In this document: one piece after another, positions 1 through 14,096 of the stretch | Position numbering within the stretch: the first letter of the stretch is position 1 | Layout: each line of letters begins with the position of its first letter | Source of the DNA: Datnioides undecimradiatus | Taxonomy: Eukaryota; Chordata; Actinopteri; Lobotiformes; Datnioididae | Direction of reading: 5' to 3' | Length of the DNA: 64,000 nt | NCBI GenBank assembly: GCA_008933995.1 | Contig: WARS01000031.1 | Location: 5,371,979 to 5,435,978 of the forward strand | Position numbers and translations under genes: made by a program | Notes under the pieces: model-generated | Database searches by the model: none | Told to the model about the DNA's origin: nothing | The model's input: the letters and a program-made list of their open reading frames with translations, nothing else

Positions 1-3000
1 CATCAAACGCCATGATCTTCACAACACTGGTGTGTGTCAGGTCCAGGGGATACCTCTCTGGAAGTCGAAACACACAGGCCACGCAGTGCTTTGTGATCAA
101 TGGCAGCACTGTGTGACCCACCCTGGTGGCATCCCACTCAAAGTGGTGTGAGAATATATGTCCGTCACTGATACCCAGCTACAAGGGGGCACCAGGGACG
201 ATATTTGTGGAAGCTGACAAATCCGGAGTAATTCCCAATATCCATCTGTGGAAAGTTCCCCCTCTAATGTCACACACACTACAATCACAAGCATCCAGTA
301 GAGCCTACCTCCCACTCACACTATGCTTTGGTGTTTTTCACCAAACTCATCCATTTCTCTTCATCCACCCTCCTCTCACCCTCCTCAGGTGGTGTGTAGT
401 GTACTGTCGAGCACAGCGTGAATCAATGACTGGTGCTCACGCCCACAGGTAAAGGTTAGAAAGGTTCACTATTGAATTATTTCTGCACTTCTCTCATTGC
501 TGCCATCTGCCTAGCTGCTTTTAGTTGATGTGATTGAGGCACTGGAGGGGACTCTTTTTGCTAATGCACTCAAAACATGGATGCATGTGCGTGTGTGAGT
601 GTGTATGTGTGTGTGTAGCCTGTATGAATCTGTCTGTTTTTTTTTTTTGTCTGCAAGGATGTTTTCATCAACTGAAACTAACATAACATGAATTCGCACA
701 TTAAGCAACATACACTCACACACACACCTTTACTTGCGCACACCCTGTTCACTACAGTACTCATCTATCCATCTATCAGAGAGTGGATAATGAATCAAAA
801 CATCTGTGCTTTCAGCCAGTCTTTGTTTCATCTGCCTTTATTCTAATGGAGCCTTCGGAGTGTGAGGGCAGCATGCTGCTGGATAGGGCATCCTTCACTC
901 TCTGGTTTTGTTTTGCTGTCAGCAAGGCCGATCCTCTCTGCTGGACCCGGGGTGAACTCATCCATAGTACAGATCATGCCCTTTGATCCACCAGCTCTCT
1001 CTGGGGGGCACAAACAGCCTTATTAAAAATGGCTAAATAAAACTTTCCTAGACTCGACTCGATAGTTCCCAAACTTTACCCCTGCTTCTCCTCTGATGCT
1101 GCCTATGGTCAAATTGAGCTGCCTAATTCTGACAGCGAGGAGCACTGTTCACCCAATACCGAAACATAGTAACAAATGAAGCAATCTAAGTGTTTAACAA
1201 TTTATTGGTTCTAGTTCCAAGACTACCTGGCATACACTTGCACTACAATCAATATCATAGATGAGACCATGCTGGATGTGAGATGATAATGTGCGCCTTA
1301 GGGGGGAATTCAAGTAAGGAGCGTGTGGAAAATTGTGAAAAAATAAAAATTACAACAACTACATATTACCAGTAAAGAAAAGCCAAGCAAGATGAAAAAT
1401 GTATCTGCATTGTATTGCAAAAATACATTATTTTACCACCATGTACATCATAGAAAAGACTGTCAGGCATTGTTTTAACCAAACAATTAACCAAAGTGGG
1501 TTTGATAATGAACAACTTGCTGTGATTGTGATCAAATTACAGGAGTCAGATGGGCATTACACACACATCTCGGACTGCACTAAACATATTTTGGACTTGG
1601 AAACTAAACGGTACATTAGCCCTGTGCTCTCTCAAACACATTTCATATGAATCAGTCATTAAAGAGTAGAAACTCTCTCTCCTCCGTCTTAAAGTGACTT
1701 GTTTCTCCTTCATCTCTTGTACCTGTATGGCTCTGACATGACTGCTGCTATAATTAAACCCATCAAAACCGTTATGTCTTTGTCACCTAATCTATTCTCT
1801 CCTCCAGTGTCTGTGTCTGTCTGTAACCACAGACTTCCCGCCCTCAGCCTTGAATGACAGCCCCTGTGGAGGCTGTGGTCACTCCATATGAGTGACATGA
1901 GGGGCAGCAGGGCTACTGCATTACCTCCTCCTCATCTCCCCTTCCTCCCCTCTGAGCTCCTCCTGATCCAGTACCTCACACCACCGATCGCCACCTCTGC
2001 TCCAATATCCAGCAGCAAAGCCTCCAGGCCTGAAAATAGAACTCATTAACACGTTTAGTAAGTACAAATGAGATGACTGTCTCCTGATGGACTGTCTATC
2101 TTTTGGATCAGCTTTCAAGGAGAGTGTCTGGTAATGACAAGAGAGAGGGAAACCAATATTATAATGTGCTGCCAGTCTCCTCTGAAAATGGGCTTGATGA
2201 CAGGGAGAGCCTCTTGCACCCACACACGGCCTGATTCTGAGTGCAGACACCTATGTGCGTGCTCATTTATGGGTATGCGAGTTTGCAAAATAAAATCTGC
2301 CACATATTTTCACCCACGTGACATAACTGATGGTGACGGGTGCAAAACATACAGGGCACACACAGCATGTGCAAAACATTCCTAAATACTGCACTTAAAA
2401 AAGGTTCATGTCCTAATATTGAGAGACGATTGCTTTTGTTGTTGTAGCATGACTCAAATTGGCCTCATTGAATTTTCTTATTACCTCTTTCGTTCTGCAT
2501 ATAAACACTCATCTTTGACATTTATTCCTCCCCTGTTCTCCTCTAAGCCAGATCCATTGGACAGGCTGGCATACCGGGAGCCAGACTTCACCCACCTTCC
2601 AGCCTGGGGGCAAAGCTAGCCAGTATTTATAGAACGAGGGTTCAGTCAGGAGAGGTAGTAAAAATCTGGACACAAGACATTTTTATTCACAGCCTATCCC
2701 AGAATAGAGCGGTGGCTTTCTGGTCAATTTGCTATTGCAGGATGAGCCAGCAGAGGAATTCATACCAAGCCAGTCCATAAAGCAGGGGGCACAGAGAAAG
2801 AAAAGGCTCGCTTGTGTTAGTTAGAGCAGTGGGGTCATATGAATGCTGATGCACAACTGGAAAATCTATAAAGCCATCATTTTGGCTTTTTAATAAACGT
2901 CTAGTCTTTTGTAATATTTTCAAAATGAAAAGTAATGTATTTATGAATTTCCTGGCACGTTCTGTGGACAGCAAACAATTTCCTATGCTGCCTCGATGCC

Positions 3001-6000
3001 CTTCGGACAGGGATTAGAAGGCAGGCGACTGACGGAGGCCTGACTGAGCTGCGGGCCCTCTGGGGCCCTACTCATCCAGGCCTGCACAGTCCTCATCCTC
3101 ATATCCACTCTGCATCGCCAGGGCAATAACAGCCTTTATTAAAAGCGCATTGCAGCAGTGTCTGTCTATACAACTTACTTTCGGATTGGCCATAATGTGG
3201 CATGTATAAAGGGTCTGGTGGTTAGGGGCTACAATATCCTGTTTCTGGAAAGGTTTACTTTGCATTTTAACAAGCATGAATAAAGGAGGACATTCCAGAA
3301 ATGGCTACCGTCTGTTCTGCTCTTGCCCGTCGGGAGCAAAAGCTTACACTGTGGCCCTTGCATGCCATCAGAGCGTGGCCTGGCTCACCTCTGATTTTAC
3401 CTGGCTTTACCAGCTTTAGCTCAGCCACTGGACACGCAGATAGAAGCAGAAGAACAGCATGGTTAAATGTAATGCATATTAGATATTGTGTAGAGTGATT
3501 TCGGGAGACATCCCTTCTGCCATCTGAATCTCTGAGTGAGCTGCAGGGTGTTGTGCATATCCTGAAATATGAGTGACTTTCTATATTTGCTTTATTAGTG
3601 CATTTTTCCATGTCACAGCCTTTTATCCAGCTTTTTCAGAGCAACTCAAGAATTATGCATGAGGCAGAGAGAGAGAGAGGGAGGGAAGAGAAATGCCTCT
3701 GTTGTCAGGACAGGCCTTACTATTAGGTGTGTGACCCTGAAAGCGCACCCCTTTTAGCGAAACAAGCAATGGATCTCATACTGGATACCACTATTATGCA
3801 GTAATTTGTATGCATCCTTTCGTCTCATTTCCATTTAATAATGCACACAGCCTCCCTGCCCAGTTTCTCAAACTGGTCATTAAAAGTAACGCTGATCTTA
3901 ACTGGAGGCTTAAGTTCCACTTACAAGCTCTCATGGTGTGGTGGATGAAACAACTGCAGAGTCAAAAGTAAGATAACCCCTCCCCAAGCTAGTCTTCGCC
4001 CTTGAATACCCAGGCCTCTATGTCTACACAGACGGGAGACAATGACTTGTGGCTGCCCAGGCGGCCCCAGCCTTCTCCTTCCCAGCCTCTGAGACTCACA
4101 GACAGGGATTTCCTCCTGCGATGAGAGCCAAGCCGTCACAGCCCAACGATCAAGGGCCTGCCATCTGTGACTGAGGCAGATTTACAGCAGGAGCTAATCC
4201 ACACTGTCAGCCACGTTTGTTCTCCATCTCTGCCTGTTCCATACACATACATACAAACACACACACACACGGAAAAATACTAATATTTTACCTTTACAAA
4301 ATGTTCTCTCCTGCGTCTCTCGCTTTCTCGCTCACACACAACAAAGCAAACATTGCCTACAGAAGGGCATCCACCCTTCAGTGCAATTTAACTTTGCCCT
4401 TTTAAAAGGCATGATCTCATTCTGTTCCACGCTCAAAAAATAACTTTAGTCGATTAAATGTTAAGAAATGAGAAACCTCAATGTGTCATTGAGTTATATG
4501 CCCTGGTGAACATCATTCATGTGAAATAGGGTCATCATATGCTCAAGTGTCACAGTAGCTCTCACACGCAAGCTCCCCAAACTCATTTCCCCCACTTCTT
4601 TTGCATTCGTTCCTCACTATTGTCTCCACATGTTGGTCTTTCTCTTACACCTTGACGCTTGATGTTGTCAGCAGTCACCATTAACCCCTACACTTGACAT
4701 CAACATGACACTAGGTTTCACCTTTTCTCTGTAACTACTAAAACTAAAATATATTTTGTCCCCATGCTGTCAACGCAACTGTCCTCACAACTGAATGCTT
4801 TAAGAGAGTTTTAACACTTCCCCCTCCTCTCCTCATGCCTCCTCTGTCACATACATGTCCCTCTTTTTTCTATTTTTTGTGTCTACCTGCCACCTGGTAA
4901 TGAGCTGCTAGCCTATAAGCTAATGGGTATCACTGGTGCAGACAGAGCATTAGTCGGTGATCTCTGCACACAGGGCATCTGTGTGGTGCTGGAGTCCCTC
5001 TGAGGCTCCCTTTGTTTCCTCACAGATAAAGGGTTAAAGAACACAAATGGAGGCGGGGCTACAAAGCAACATGCCTAAGCTGCACATTTGCAGTATGGGC
5101 AAGAATTAAAACAATACACGCCTTTTATCCCTGTGTTAGTCTAATTGGAAAGAAACCTAATTTTTGCTGCCCTTGCTCTCCTCGGACATCTACCCCAGAT
5201 GAGACATGTGGCACCGAATCCCTACAGTCTTGTGTGTTTGCTGCATCCTCACAGGCATTAATATGCAAAGTTGTTCAGTGTAAAACACACCAGACGATGC
5301 ATGAACTAGCCTCACTCGTTTCGACTGCTGTCATAGAAACAAAGTTATCAGTTGACTGCATGTTAAGAACACGATTCAAAATGATCGCTGTACACTTTTT
5401 GAGGAAAAAGCAGGCTTCATATGTTTTGGGGAAAACCCCAGGCTACAGGCTACAGGCCCAGCACCAAACGCCAGCAGAGAACCACTCGCGGGATCACAGA
5501 ACAGCAGCAGGCAGGGGAATTACTGTCTAGGTGACCCAGAAATCCAGGGGCAACTTTGTTTTAACAAGCCAGGGAACGTTCCACCACTTTAGCAACTATG
5601 CCTCGACCACAAAAAAGAGCCCTGTGCCACAGAAGAGCTAGCGAGGAGGAAATTAAATATTACACTGAGAGGGAATGGTTCAGCCGTAGTGCAGGGGTGG
5701 GGCTATGAGGTGGACTGCTGCCGCTGCTGATGATGTTGGAACAAGGCACTTGGGGTGTGAAATGGCAGATGAGAGGTGTGGAGTCAGCACTTTTACAGTT
5801 AGTGATTACAGACGAAAAGGTATGATCGTTATTGAGGTAATTTGATCAAGATGCCTTTTTTTGCTTTCTTTTTTGTTTTTACACACATTTCATTTAACAC
5901 ACTTGAAGGAGGTTGTGCTCGGTTGAAAACTATGATTAGGGTATAGATAATAATATGTCTGTTACTGCTATACTAGTAGTAGCAGACTACTAGTAGTCTG

Positions 6001-7320
6001 TTCAAGTAACTGAAGGTAAATGTAATTTAACAAAGCTCTGCAGGGGAGTAACCCATGTCTACATGTAATTTCGTGTGTGTGTGCAATGACACTGCCCACA
6101 AACACACACAGCCCCACTGCAGGGGCCCATTACCAAATCCTAGACTCAGATCCCTCACACTGGCACAAACATGGGCATTAGCACATCAAACATAAAAAAA
6201 GAAAAAAAAAAAGAAATTGATGGAAACATCTGGTAAAAAATAAAATAAAACCTTACAAAAAAATAGCACAACAACTCCTGTCTGAACACAAAAAAGTAAA
6301 ATTCCCAACCCCCAACCCTTTTAACCTAAATGGCCCTTCCTCTTGCCTTTGCATGTTCGCTTGTCCACTGTACTGTAGTCATTAACATATTTGGAGTGCA
6401 GCGAGCAGAAAGCTTAATTGTCCCTAATTGCTCAGCTAAATATGTTCTCTAATGATTTGCTTCAGATCTGTGACTGCCTTTTGCGCAATTTCCCGGCCGC
6501 TGGCTTCATTATCCCTGCCTCCTTGGAACAAAGCGTCTTCACAGGCTGGCCTTTTTTTCTCCTGCATAACACAGACAGCGAGTATGTGTGCGAGGGAAGT
6601 AATGGTTCCCTCTTGGATGGACACACAATAGAGCCCCTTTGTCAGGGCACAGGAGTTAAAGTGATTGGAAAACCAAATCTCTGCTAAGAAAGCGTGTTAA
6701 TTGACCACAGCTCAGTCTTCCTAATCAGTCCATAATAAATGAGCAGTTGAGGCACTTTGTTTCAGTCGAACTACTGTTGTTGTAGCTGCGTCTGTTTTTT
6801 GGTGTTCTTGTTGTTGTTGCAGCTGCTGCTGCTGCTGTTCGGCTCCTCCTTCTCTGGCTTTAATGCTCTGTCTCAATATGTCTTTAATGGCTGAAAAGGA
6901 CAGCTCCCATTAACAAGGGCCTCTGCTTTTACAAGTGAAAACTGGATTTGCTGGAATATTTTGTTTGATTAGTGCTGACCTTAAATCATATCACTATCAA
7001 AAATGCGCTTGAAAATAAAGTTACGTTGTTCTTATATATCTAAAAAAAGAAGTGTACATTTGACTTAAATACTTTACGTATTTCAATGATGGCTGAAACA
7101 CCTAAATCTCCCCTTTTGGACTCCAACTATGAGATGCCGTCTACTAATGTTGGTGCTTATTCTATGGGAAGTACATAAATGAAAGAAAAGCAGCAAAATG
7201 GGTGACTGGATGTGTATTAATGTGTGAAAGAGACAGAGTGGAATAGGTAGAGAGATTCAGAGAGCAAAACAAAGACAGGCACACATAAGGCAATGCATGG
7301 CCACGGGGGCAGACTCTGAC
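1..7320 (-). other. zfhx3 intron following the fourth coding exon (partial)
   Basis: Starts at donor GTCAGA and runs off the window. It contains no recognised zfhx3 exon and no RNA gene. Notable items are a perfect 18-bp palindrome at 5983-6000, A-rich tracts at 6195-6262, an AT-rich homeobox-like patch at about 6390-6680, and an open frame touching the window edge at 1-178 (minus). Confidence 0.75.
5983..6000. repeat. perfect 18-bp palindrome
   Basis: CAGACTACTAGTAGTCTG equals its own reverse complement. It follows a related TACTAGTAGTAG run. No function is assigned. Confidence 0.9.
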
Positions 7321-7552
7321 CTGTATCTGAAGATGGACATTTGCGAATGGTGAAGATGGAGCTGAGGTCCTCCTCTTCCTCTGGCAGGCCCTTTTGCAAG
7401 CGCTGAAGCTTCCTGAGGCTCTCACTACGCTGGTGCTTCATGGAGCGCACATGTTGAATCAGGTTGAGCTTGGCCTTGGTCGAGTAGTTGCACAGCACAC
7501 AATGGTAGTAGCAGGCATCACCCTCCACTGCGTTTTCGTGCTGCTGCAGGTG
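7321..7552 (-). CDS. zfhx3: zfhx3 fourth coding exon (residues 1185-1261)
   Basis: This 232-nt exon follows KLYK in phase 0 and encodes [17 protein letters not shown], then a C2H2 finger (C1202, C1205, H1218, H1224) in [17 protein letters not shown]. The basic segment [20 protein letters not shown] follows, then an acidic tail ending [12 protein letters not shown] plus one base. The acceptor is CCCACAG with an unusually long pyrimidine tract; the donor is CAG|GTCAGA, phase 1. The sequence matches ZFHX3 closely over the whole exon. The gene continues beyond position 1, since no following exon was recognised in 1-7320. The remaining fingers and homeodomains are therefore outside the window. Confidence 0.95.
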
Positions 7553-7619
7553 CTGTGGGAGGGGATGGAGAGAGAGGGAGAGAAAGAGAGAGAAAGGAAT
7601 AGAAAGAGAAAGAAAGAGG
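7553..7619 (-). repeat. extended polypyrimidine tract at the fourth coding exon acceptor
   Basis: The plus strand over this interval is almost all A and G (GAGAGAGGGAGAGAAAGAG and similar). In the transcript it is a pyrimidine tract of about 65 nt running up to the CCCACAG acceptor. Ordinary vertebrate tracts are around 10-25 nt. The purine/pyrimidine asymmetry could also permit triplex (H-DNA) structure. The repeat is seen directly; any effect on splicing is inferred. Confidence 0.8.
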
Positions 7620-10600
7620 TTATTGTAGATGGCAGATAGCTGGCTAGGCACCACCGACTCACTTTCGCTCAAACAGTTGGCAAATGAACAAATCAATTCC
7701 CAATCACAGCCCTGTTGTTTAACATCCAGACCTCTTCCACTTCAGGACAACTGTTTGGACTGCGCACTTTGTCTGTGTGAGTGTCTGTATCAGTGGGCTA
7801 ACAGGACAGGAGAGGCCTGGGAGGCACGCAAATCTCAGGGGCCCAAGGGCGGGCAGGCATCGCATCAGCCACCCTTCAGAAGCCGTGGGTCGACAGCCTC
7901 ACAGACGGAAGGGAGCATTGATCCCCTTCACTCAACAGAAGCCTCCCGTCTCTGAAAAGGAAACTCCAAACATCTGCTTGTTTCACGCATGGGATACTAA
8001 ATATTGATCATGGTGAGTTAAATCCTTGCTCTCTCATAGAGAAAGAGAGGCAAAGTCAGCCGGTGGTGAGGCAGGAGGGGGATTTGGTACATTCGGAGAG
8101 GAAACTGGAACATTCCACAACAGGAGGACAACCTTCAGAGGAGAGAAAATCAGCACGGGTATTGACCTGTCAAAACCCAAACTTCTTCCAAGACTTAACA
8201 GCAGGACTCGTCCAGCCTTCAGTCCACCCTCCGTACTGTGACAACATGCCTAACACCCCATAGTGACACCATACCACAACAACCTCTTGTCACACCACAG
8301 AGCTCCAGTCTAATTACCTCCTGCACGGCTCAATCAATGATGCAAGGCCAACACAATATGGCTTGGCCTGGTGTGAGCAACAGAGTTATTGACCACTATC
8401 CTAAAGCATCACACTGATTGTTTTTGCATGTTTACAATAAAAGCCCCAGGCTCAGTATGGCTGCTTGTGTCATGCCTGTCATGTGCTGCTCCTCATATCA
8501 AACTCTTTCTGTGGATTTCAGTGGCTGAAATCAATGGCAGTCACCAATTTTTTTTTTCCTTTTTTTTGCTCTTATCTCCCTGTCTCCATGTGTCCCTGTG
8601 AGGTCTACATTACAAAAAATTAAATTATCTTTTTTTTTTTTAACATTTTTTTTAACATATTATGATCAATATCATCAATATTATCAAACCAGTCAACTGC
8701 ATCAATTAATATCAAGCTGCAGTAGGATGAGACTAATTACTCCAATCATTAACAGTGCTGAAAGCTTGCTACTGCAATTAAAGTTGTTTTAATTCAGTAT
8801 TTCCATCAGGTTTTATTACCAATTCTGCATTCAAAGAGTAGACCTCATCAGACCTACACTTAGATAAAGGCTCAGAAAACTGAACCTTTAATCAGGAATA
8901 AACTGTCCTGCAAAGGATGGCATGTGTGGTTGGCTGGAAAATGTAAAAGCAATGGAAACATTAGACATTTAACCGCATTACATCTGAATCAGGTGTTGAC
9001 AGGCTGGTAAAAAAAAAAAAAGTCATAACAATATTATGCCTCACTAAAATGCTCTTGTCCTTTTCTCCTAATGTTTAATTTTCTGGCAATATTGTAATAT
9101 TGCTATGGGGTTTTCTGAGCTATTGTGTTTCATTCTCTTTGGTTTCATATTTCTCACTTCTACACCTAAAATGTGCATTAAGACACCGCTTCCAGGAAAA
9201 GGAATAGGAGTTTTTTTTCCCCTCCTTTTTGTGAGCCCCACAGCTCGGTGTAATAGAGTTATTAGGTGATTGTAAACGGCTCTGTGTCTCTGCATGCTCT
9301 CCTTTCTCGCCTCGTTTTAAGCCATCCATGATGTCATGAATAGGTGTTGCTGGATATTGTGGGAGCCCTCCTCCTTTTTTCCTCTGCGCACAAATATTGC
9401 ATCAGAACTAAGGTAGAGAGAAACCTGAGAAACAGATTCAGTTATAGATAACACCAAATCCATCATGCAGACTGCTTTTAGTCAGAGCAGATGTCTTGAA
9501 TTAAAAAAAAAAAGTAGAGAGAGAGAGTTCTTGCCACAAATGACTCAAGGCTCCAAAAATCTACAAGAAGACAAGTTTTAAAAAAATGACAGCACCTGAC
9601 CGAAACTTCAAAGCTGGTCTCAGGAGGTAGAAAAAAAAATCCTGGGAGTTTTATAGTTTCCCATAAAAAGCACAGGGTTTATATAGGAGTGAACCTGAGA
9701 CCGCCTGCCCCAGAATCGGCCATAATTCACTATAAACCTGACTGGCCAGGAAGATGGCCTCAACGGAGTTAAAGCTGGCCTACCCCATTGCTTGTAGCTC
9801 TGTCTACAATGTCAAACGGTTACACCTGTAAACCTCCACTTTCACCATCTCTGCACTGGCCATGACCCGGGGCAGTCTGGGGCATTTTAGAGTCAGTGAA
9901 TGAGTTAAGAGATCAAACCAGTGAGCGATCAGTGAGGTGCTCGCTGCTCACTCAGTACTCAAAGGGACCACAGAGGCAAAATAATACTTATAGTGTAGAG
10001 GACAAATGTGTAGCTTGGCCCATGACAACAAAACCCCTCTGATCACCACATGCAGTAACTTTCTCACACATGGTTTCTCACTGGATTCCGTAGCAACTAT
10101 CCATGTGAGAGACTCATAGGATCATATCTGAGCGTCCAAACACAGTATGGACACAGTACACTCACAGTCCATCATGTTCTCTGAGTCACACACATATACA
10201 CTTTGAATGTGAAACATAATAATGCATGAGACAGGGCCTATGTCTGTTTCCTATGAACCTGCAATGAAGCCCCTAGTTGATAAATCACCTCCAACTGGAG
10301 TGCAGGAATTTGGCAGCTTAATGAAAAAGTCATGTTGAGCCGGGAGGAGTTGGTCGGCATGGCTCTGGGGTTTCTACGCGCCCTATCGAGGCCCCAACAG
10401 GGGAGCTGTGGAGCATAATGGGGGTTTGGGGGGGCGCTGGCTGGGTCAGTGGAATGGATTCAATATCAGTGAACTGTCTGGGAATTTACAGCAGTCATAT
10501 AGGAGATTCAGCTGAGCAAGTACAAATGTCTGACCGCCTAGAACTCAGTGATGTTCTCAATAGGGCATGCGAGACATGCTGTGCGCATGTGAAGGTTCTG

Positions 10601-13600
10601 TACATGTGGTCTGATTCGACAGATAAAATCACACAGATATGCTGAATGTAGGTGCCTTAAAACACACTGTTGTCATATTGCAGTCTTTTAAAAAGAAAAC
10701 TCATGACAGTTCTACTGTGAAAATGTCTGGTTAAATGACCCTAATATGATACTTAACTATGTTCTTCTATACATGTTACAAGGTTTTCTAAATTACATTG
10801 AACATGACAGACATTCAATCGGTTCTGGCTCACAGTTTTTTTTTTGTTTTTTTTTTTACTGTGGTGGTTTTCATACTTTAAAATATGCAATCATAGTGTT
10901 TCAAGCCTCTCTCTTCCATGGAGCACCTTATCTCTTTCTGTGGAGGCTGAAGCAGTGCTCTGTGCTTTTTCAGGTAAAGAGGGACAGGGGCGGTGTGGGC
11001 ACCACCCCATCCTCTCTCTCATAACTCTACAGTGCACCTTGCCCTCTGAGTGGGCAATACGGGCCTGTATCAGTTTCACCACCCACCCAGAGCACTGCAT
11101 ACATCTGCATTTCCATCCACTTAAATGCAAAGTAAAAGTGCACCTTTAACACAAAACAGTGTGGTTGCTGAGAGAGCCCAACTAACACAAGATAGAGGTG
11201 GGTATTACTGGAAGGGTGGAAGGGAGACGGAGAGCCGGTAATTCCAAAGAATGGCTCCCAATGGAGCCGTATAATACAGCAGCATGTACACGCAACAAAC
11301 ACATATAAAAGTATAGACAAAAAGAACATCAGAAATGTACACACACAAACAAGCACATACGGACACAAGCACATCTCTCGTTCACACACACACTCACAGA
11401 GATACACACACACACATGCACACACACCATTATGATCATACCCTAATTTCCACCATTAAATTTGGCAGTGCTGTTAATACAAAATTAATGCATTAAAACA
11501 GATGACTATCTGTGAGCTAAATAGCTATCAATTCTAAGAGAGCTGCCAAATTCCCTCTGTGAGAGAGCCAGTGAGTATCTGCCAGGATATTGCTTTGTAA
11601 CTGTCTCCCTGATTCTCGGCACTAAAAGCTGTTGTGTCCATGAGTGTGTGTGCACGACATATGTGAATACACAGACTCCATGGGAGGCTTATACAGGTTA
11701 GATAACAATTCACACCTGACGCCACGCAGTGCACTGCAATGGAGCAGACTCTGCCTATCTGAATGAGGGGATTTTATTCTGTAACCACAGAGGCAGGAGT
11801 CAGGGTTTTCTCTATCACTGGAGAAGAAAATGCACAAACTAGTTCCTGGCTGGAGACGTGTTAGAATATGTCAACCAGCACCTTTGTTATTCAAACATGG
11901 TGATGTCATGGCAGCAGGTATAACCAATGAGGTAACTGTATTTCACTCTGAAGGGAGACAATGTAATGTGCCTGCTGGGCTGAAAAATACACGGCAGCCA
12001 AAGGGAGAAGAAAACACCCTTGTGAAGCTTATGTCTCACTGTGTGACAACCGTGGCCGTTGTATACATGTACCTGTTGCACATCTATATATTGTATATTC
12101 AGTATAAAGTATATGATACTATCCTGGTGCATCTAAAGGGAATATGTGAAAAGACAGTTGCTCAACTGCTGCCCTAATCTGGATCAAATTCAAATTAAAA
12201 ACTAGGCTATTTTAAGGACGGAGATTAAGTTAGGAGTTAAGAGAATGAAAATAATTTAACGTAATGACCCCTTTCCCTCCAGCAGCAGCGTATTGGTGCA
12301 GAAATTTGTTGGGGACTTGACTCTCATAAATCTGCACTCTGGGATTCCCCTGGAACGTAAGCAGGTTATTTAGGAAAGCACAGCAGAGTGACTGGAGTCA
12401 GTGAGTGCTTGCAGTTTGGCCTGTGATTCCCTGCCCGCCAGCACGAACAACAGCTCCAACCACAGAGGCCCCACTGGGTGCCAAATGCGGTGGCTGCTTT
12501 GAATTAGCCACTGCAAGCTGTAACATGCCTAAAAGTTAGGTTGTGGCTTAAGGGGGCTGCGTATTCTAGGCCCAAACTGCCTACCTACTGCTTCCTGAAC
12601 CTCATCCCCACCCTTGTCCTTTATTCTTCTTTACTCTTCCTAATCCCTGCCACCCCTCCACCGCATCCTGTCCCCCTGTCTCAAAGCCTAATGTGCTAAG
12701 TTGCTTCCTCTACTGCCTTGCTGTAGAAATGATCCATCACTACCGGTGAATAAAAACAGGCTGCATATTTGTCTCTGGGAGGGAAGAGGGAAAGAAAACG
12801 GACCTCCGTGTTGTAAGCAACGGTGGTTCAAAGAAAGCCAGTGCCCTCTTAAGCCAGGACCCCACTTTGACCCCCTGTGGCAAATATTTTTGTAATTTGG
12901 CGCAATAGATAACTAAATACAGAACTAGAGTTTTGGTTCAAAGCATTTTATGTGACGGACCCATGCATCTGTGACATTCACATTCTGGATTCAAAGGGTT
13001 GATCTAATGTTTATCCATTGTCACTGGTGGACCAGCATTTTTTAATTGTGTAATTAATAACATTTTTCCATAAAGAAAACTGTCTATTACATTTCCATTT
13101 TTTTCCCTACAAGATAGCCACTTTGTTCAGAAAACAGGAACATGCACTGGGTTTGAAAAGCAATCTGAGACAATTACATGGACATGCTAGGCCTACATAC
13201 GTTTGAATACAATGCATCCTGAAAATATATATACTTACACGAGATTTAGACAGAAACATATAAGCCTATCATTGAATTAATCTCTTTATCATTCAATACA
13301 ATGGTCCTTTATTAACAGGAAAAGTGTATTGTAACAAAAAGAAAATGGATTTTGAAGTCTATAATAGACTGCATTCTGCATTGAGAAATTAAAGGGCATA
13401 GCTATTTATGGGTATGATGACTGATAATAATGGTGTGTTTCCACTCTACAGATATTTCCAAATGTAGAGATGATGATGCACCTGTGTAGCCGCTACTGAA
13501 GCTATACTGAAGGACTCTCATGGGGCGAAAGAAGGAAGAGCTTCGCGTCAGTGTGGTGCAACATAAACCCCTGGCTTGAATATTCAAGTAGTAAAGACGC

Positions 13601-14078
13601 TGCATACTGTAACGCTAGTAGGAATTTCAGTCCACCAAAGAGCCTTGAGATGTGTCTTCAAGTCATAGATTAAGGAGCTGGAAGAAGGTATGCTATAAAA
13701 AAAAGGAGGAAGGGGTGAACAGACTTTGGATTCAGATAATAAAGGAAGTTTTCTGCAATCTTAGAGACCATGGCAAGGTCTGAGAAAAATTTACAAAAAT
13801 ACACACACATAGCAACAGAGAATGAAGTTATCAGTAAAGCCTCAGCTCTCGCCTTGAGGGACATTACTACAGTAGGTGAGAGAAGGTCTCAGATAAGTGC
13901 AGGCTTCAAACAGATGTTGCTGACCCAGTCTTAAACAATATGTTAAATGGACTTGACAGATGGTTCTCTAAGTATCATGACTGGCATCCAGAGTTTGAAT
14001 ATCTCCAGCTCCTCATTTCTATAAGATGAGGCTCTGTTTTTACTTGCCAATATATATAAGAAAAAAAAAGTGTAAGTG

Positions 14079-14096
14079 TATATATATATATATATA
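14079..14096. repeat. (TA)n microsatellite
   Basis: About nine uninterrupted TA units in the large zfhx3 intron, preceded by an A-rich run at 14060-14069. Confidence 0.9.

Noticed and set aside
11027-11425. Cys/Val-rich minus-strand frame
   Set aside because: It is produced by the interrupted (CA)n tract at about 11340-11425 and is not a cysteine-rich protein.
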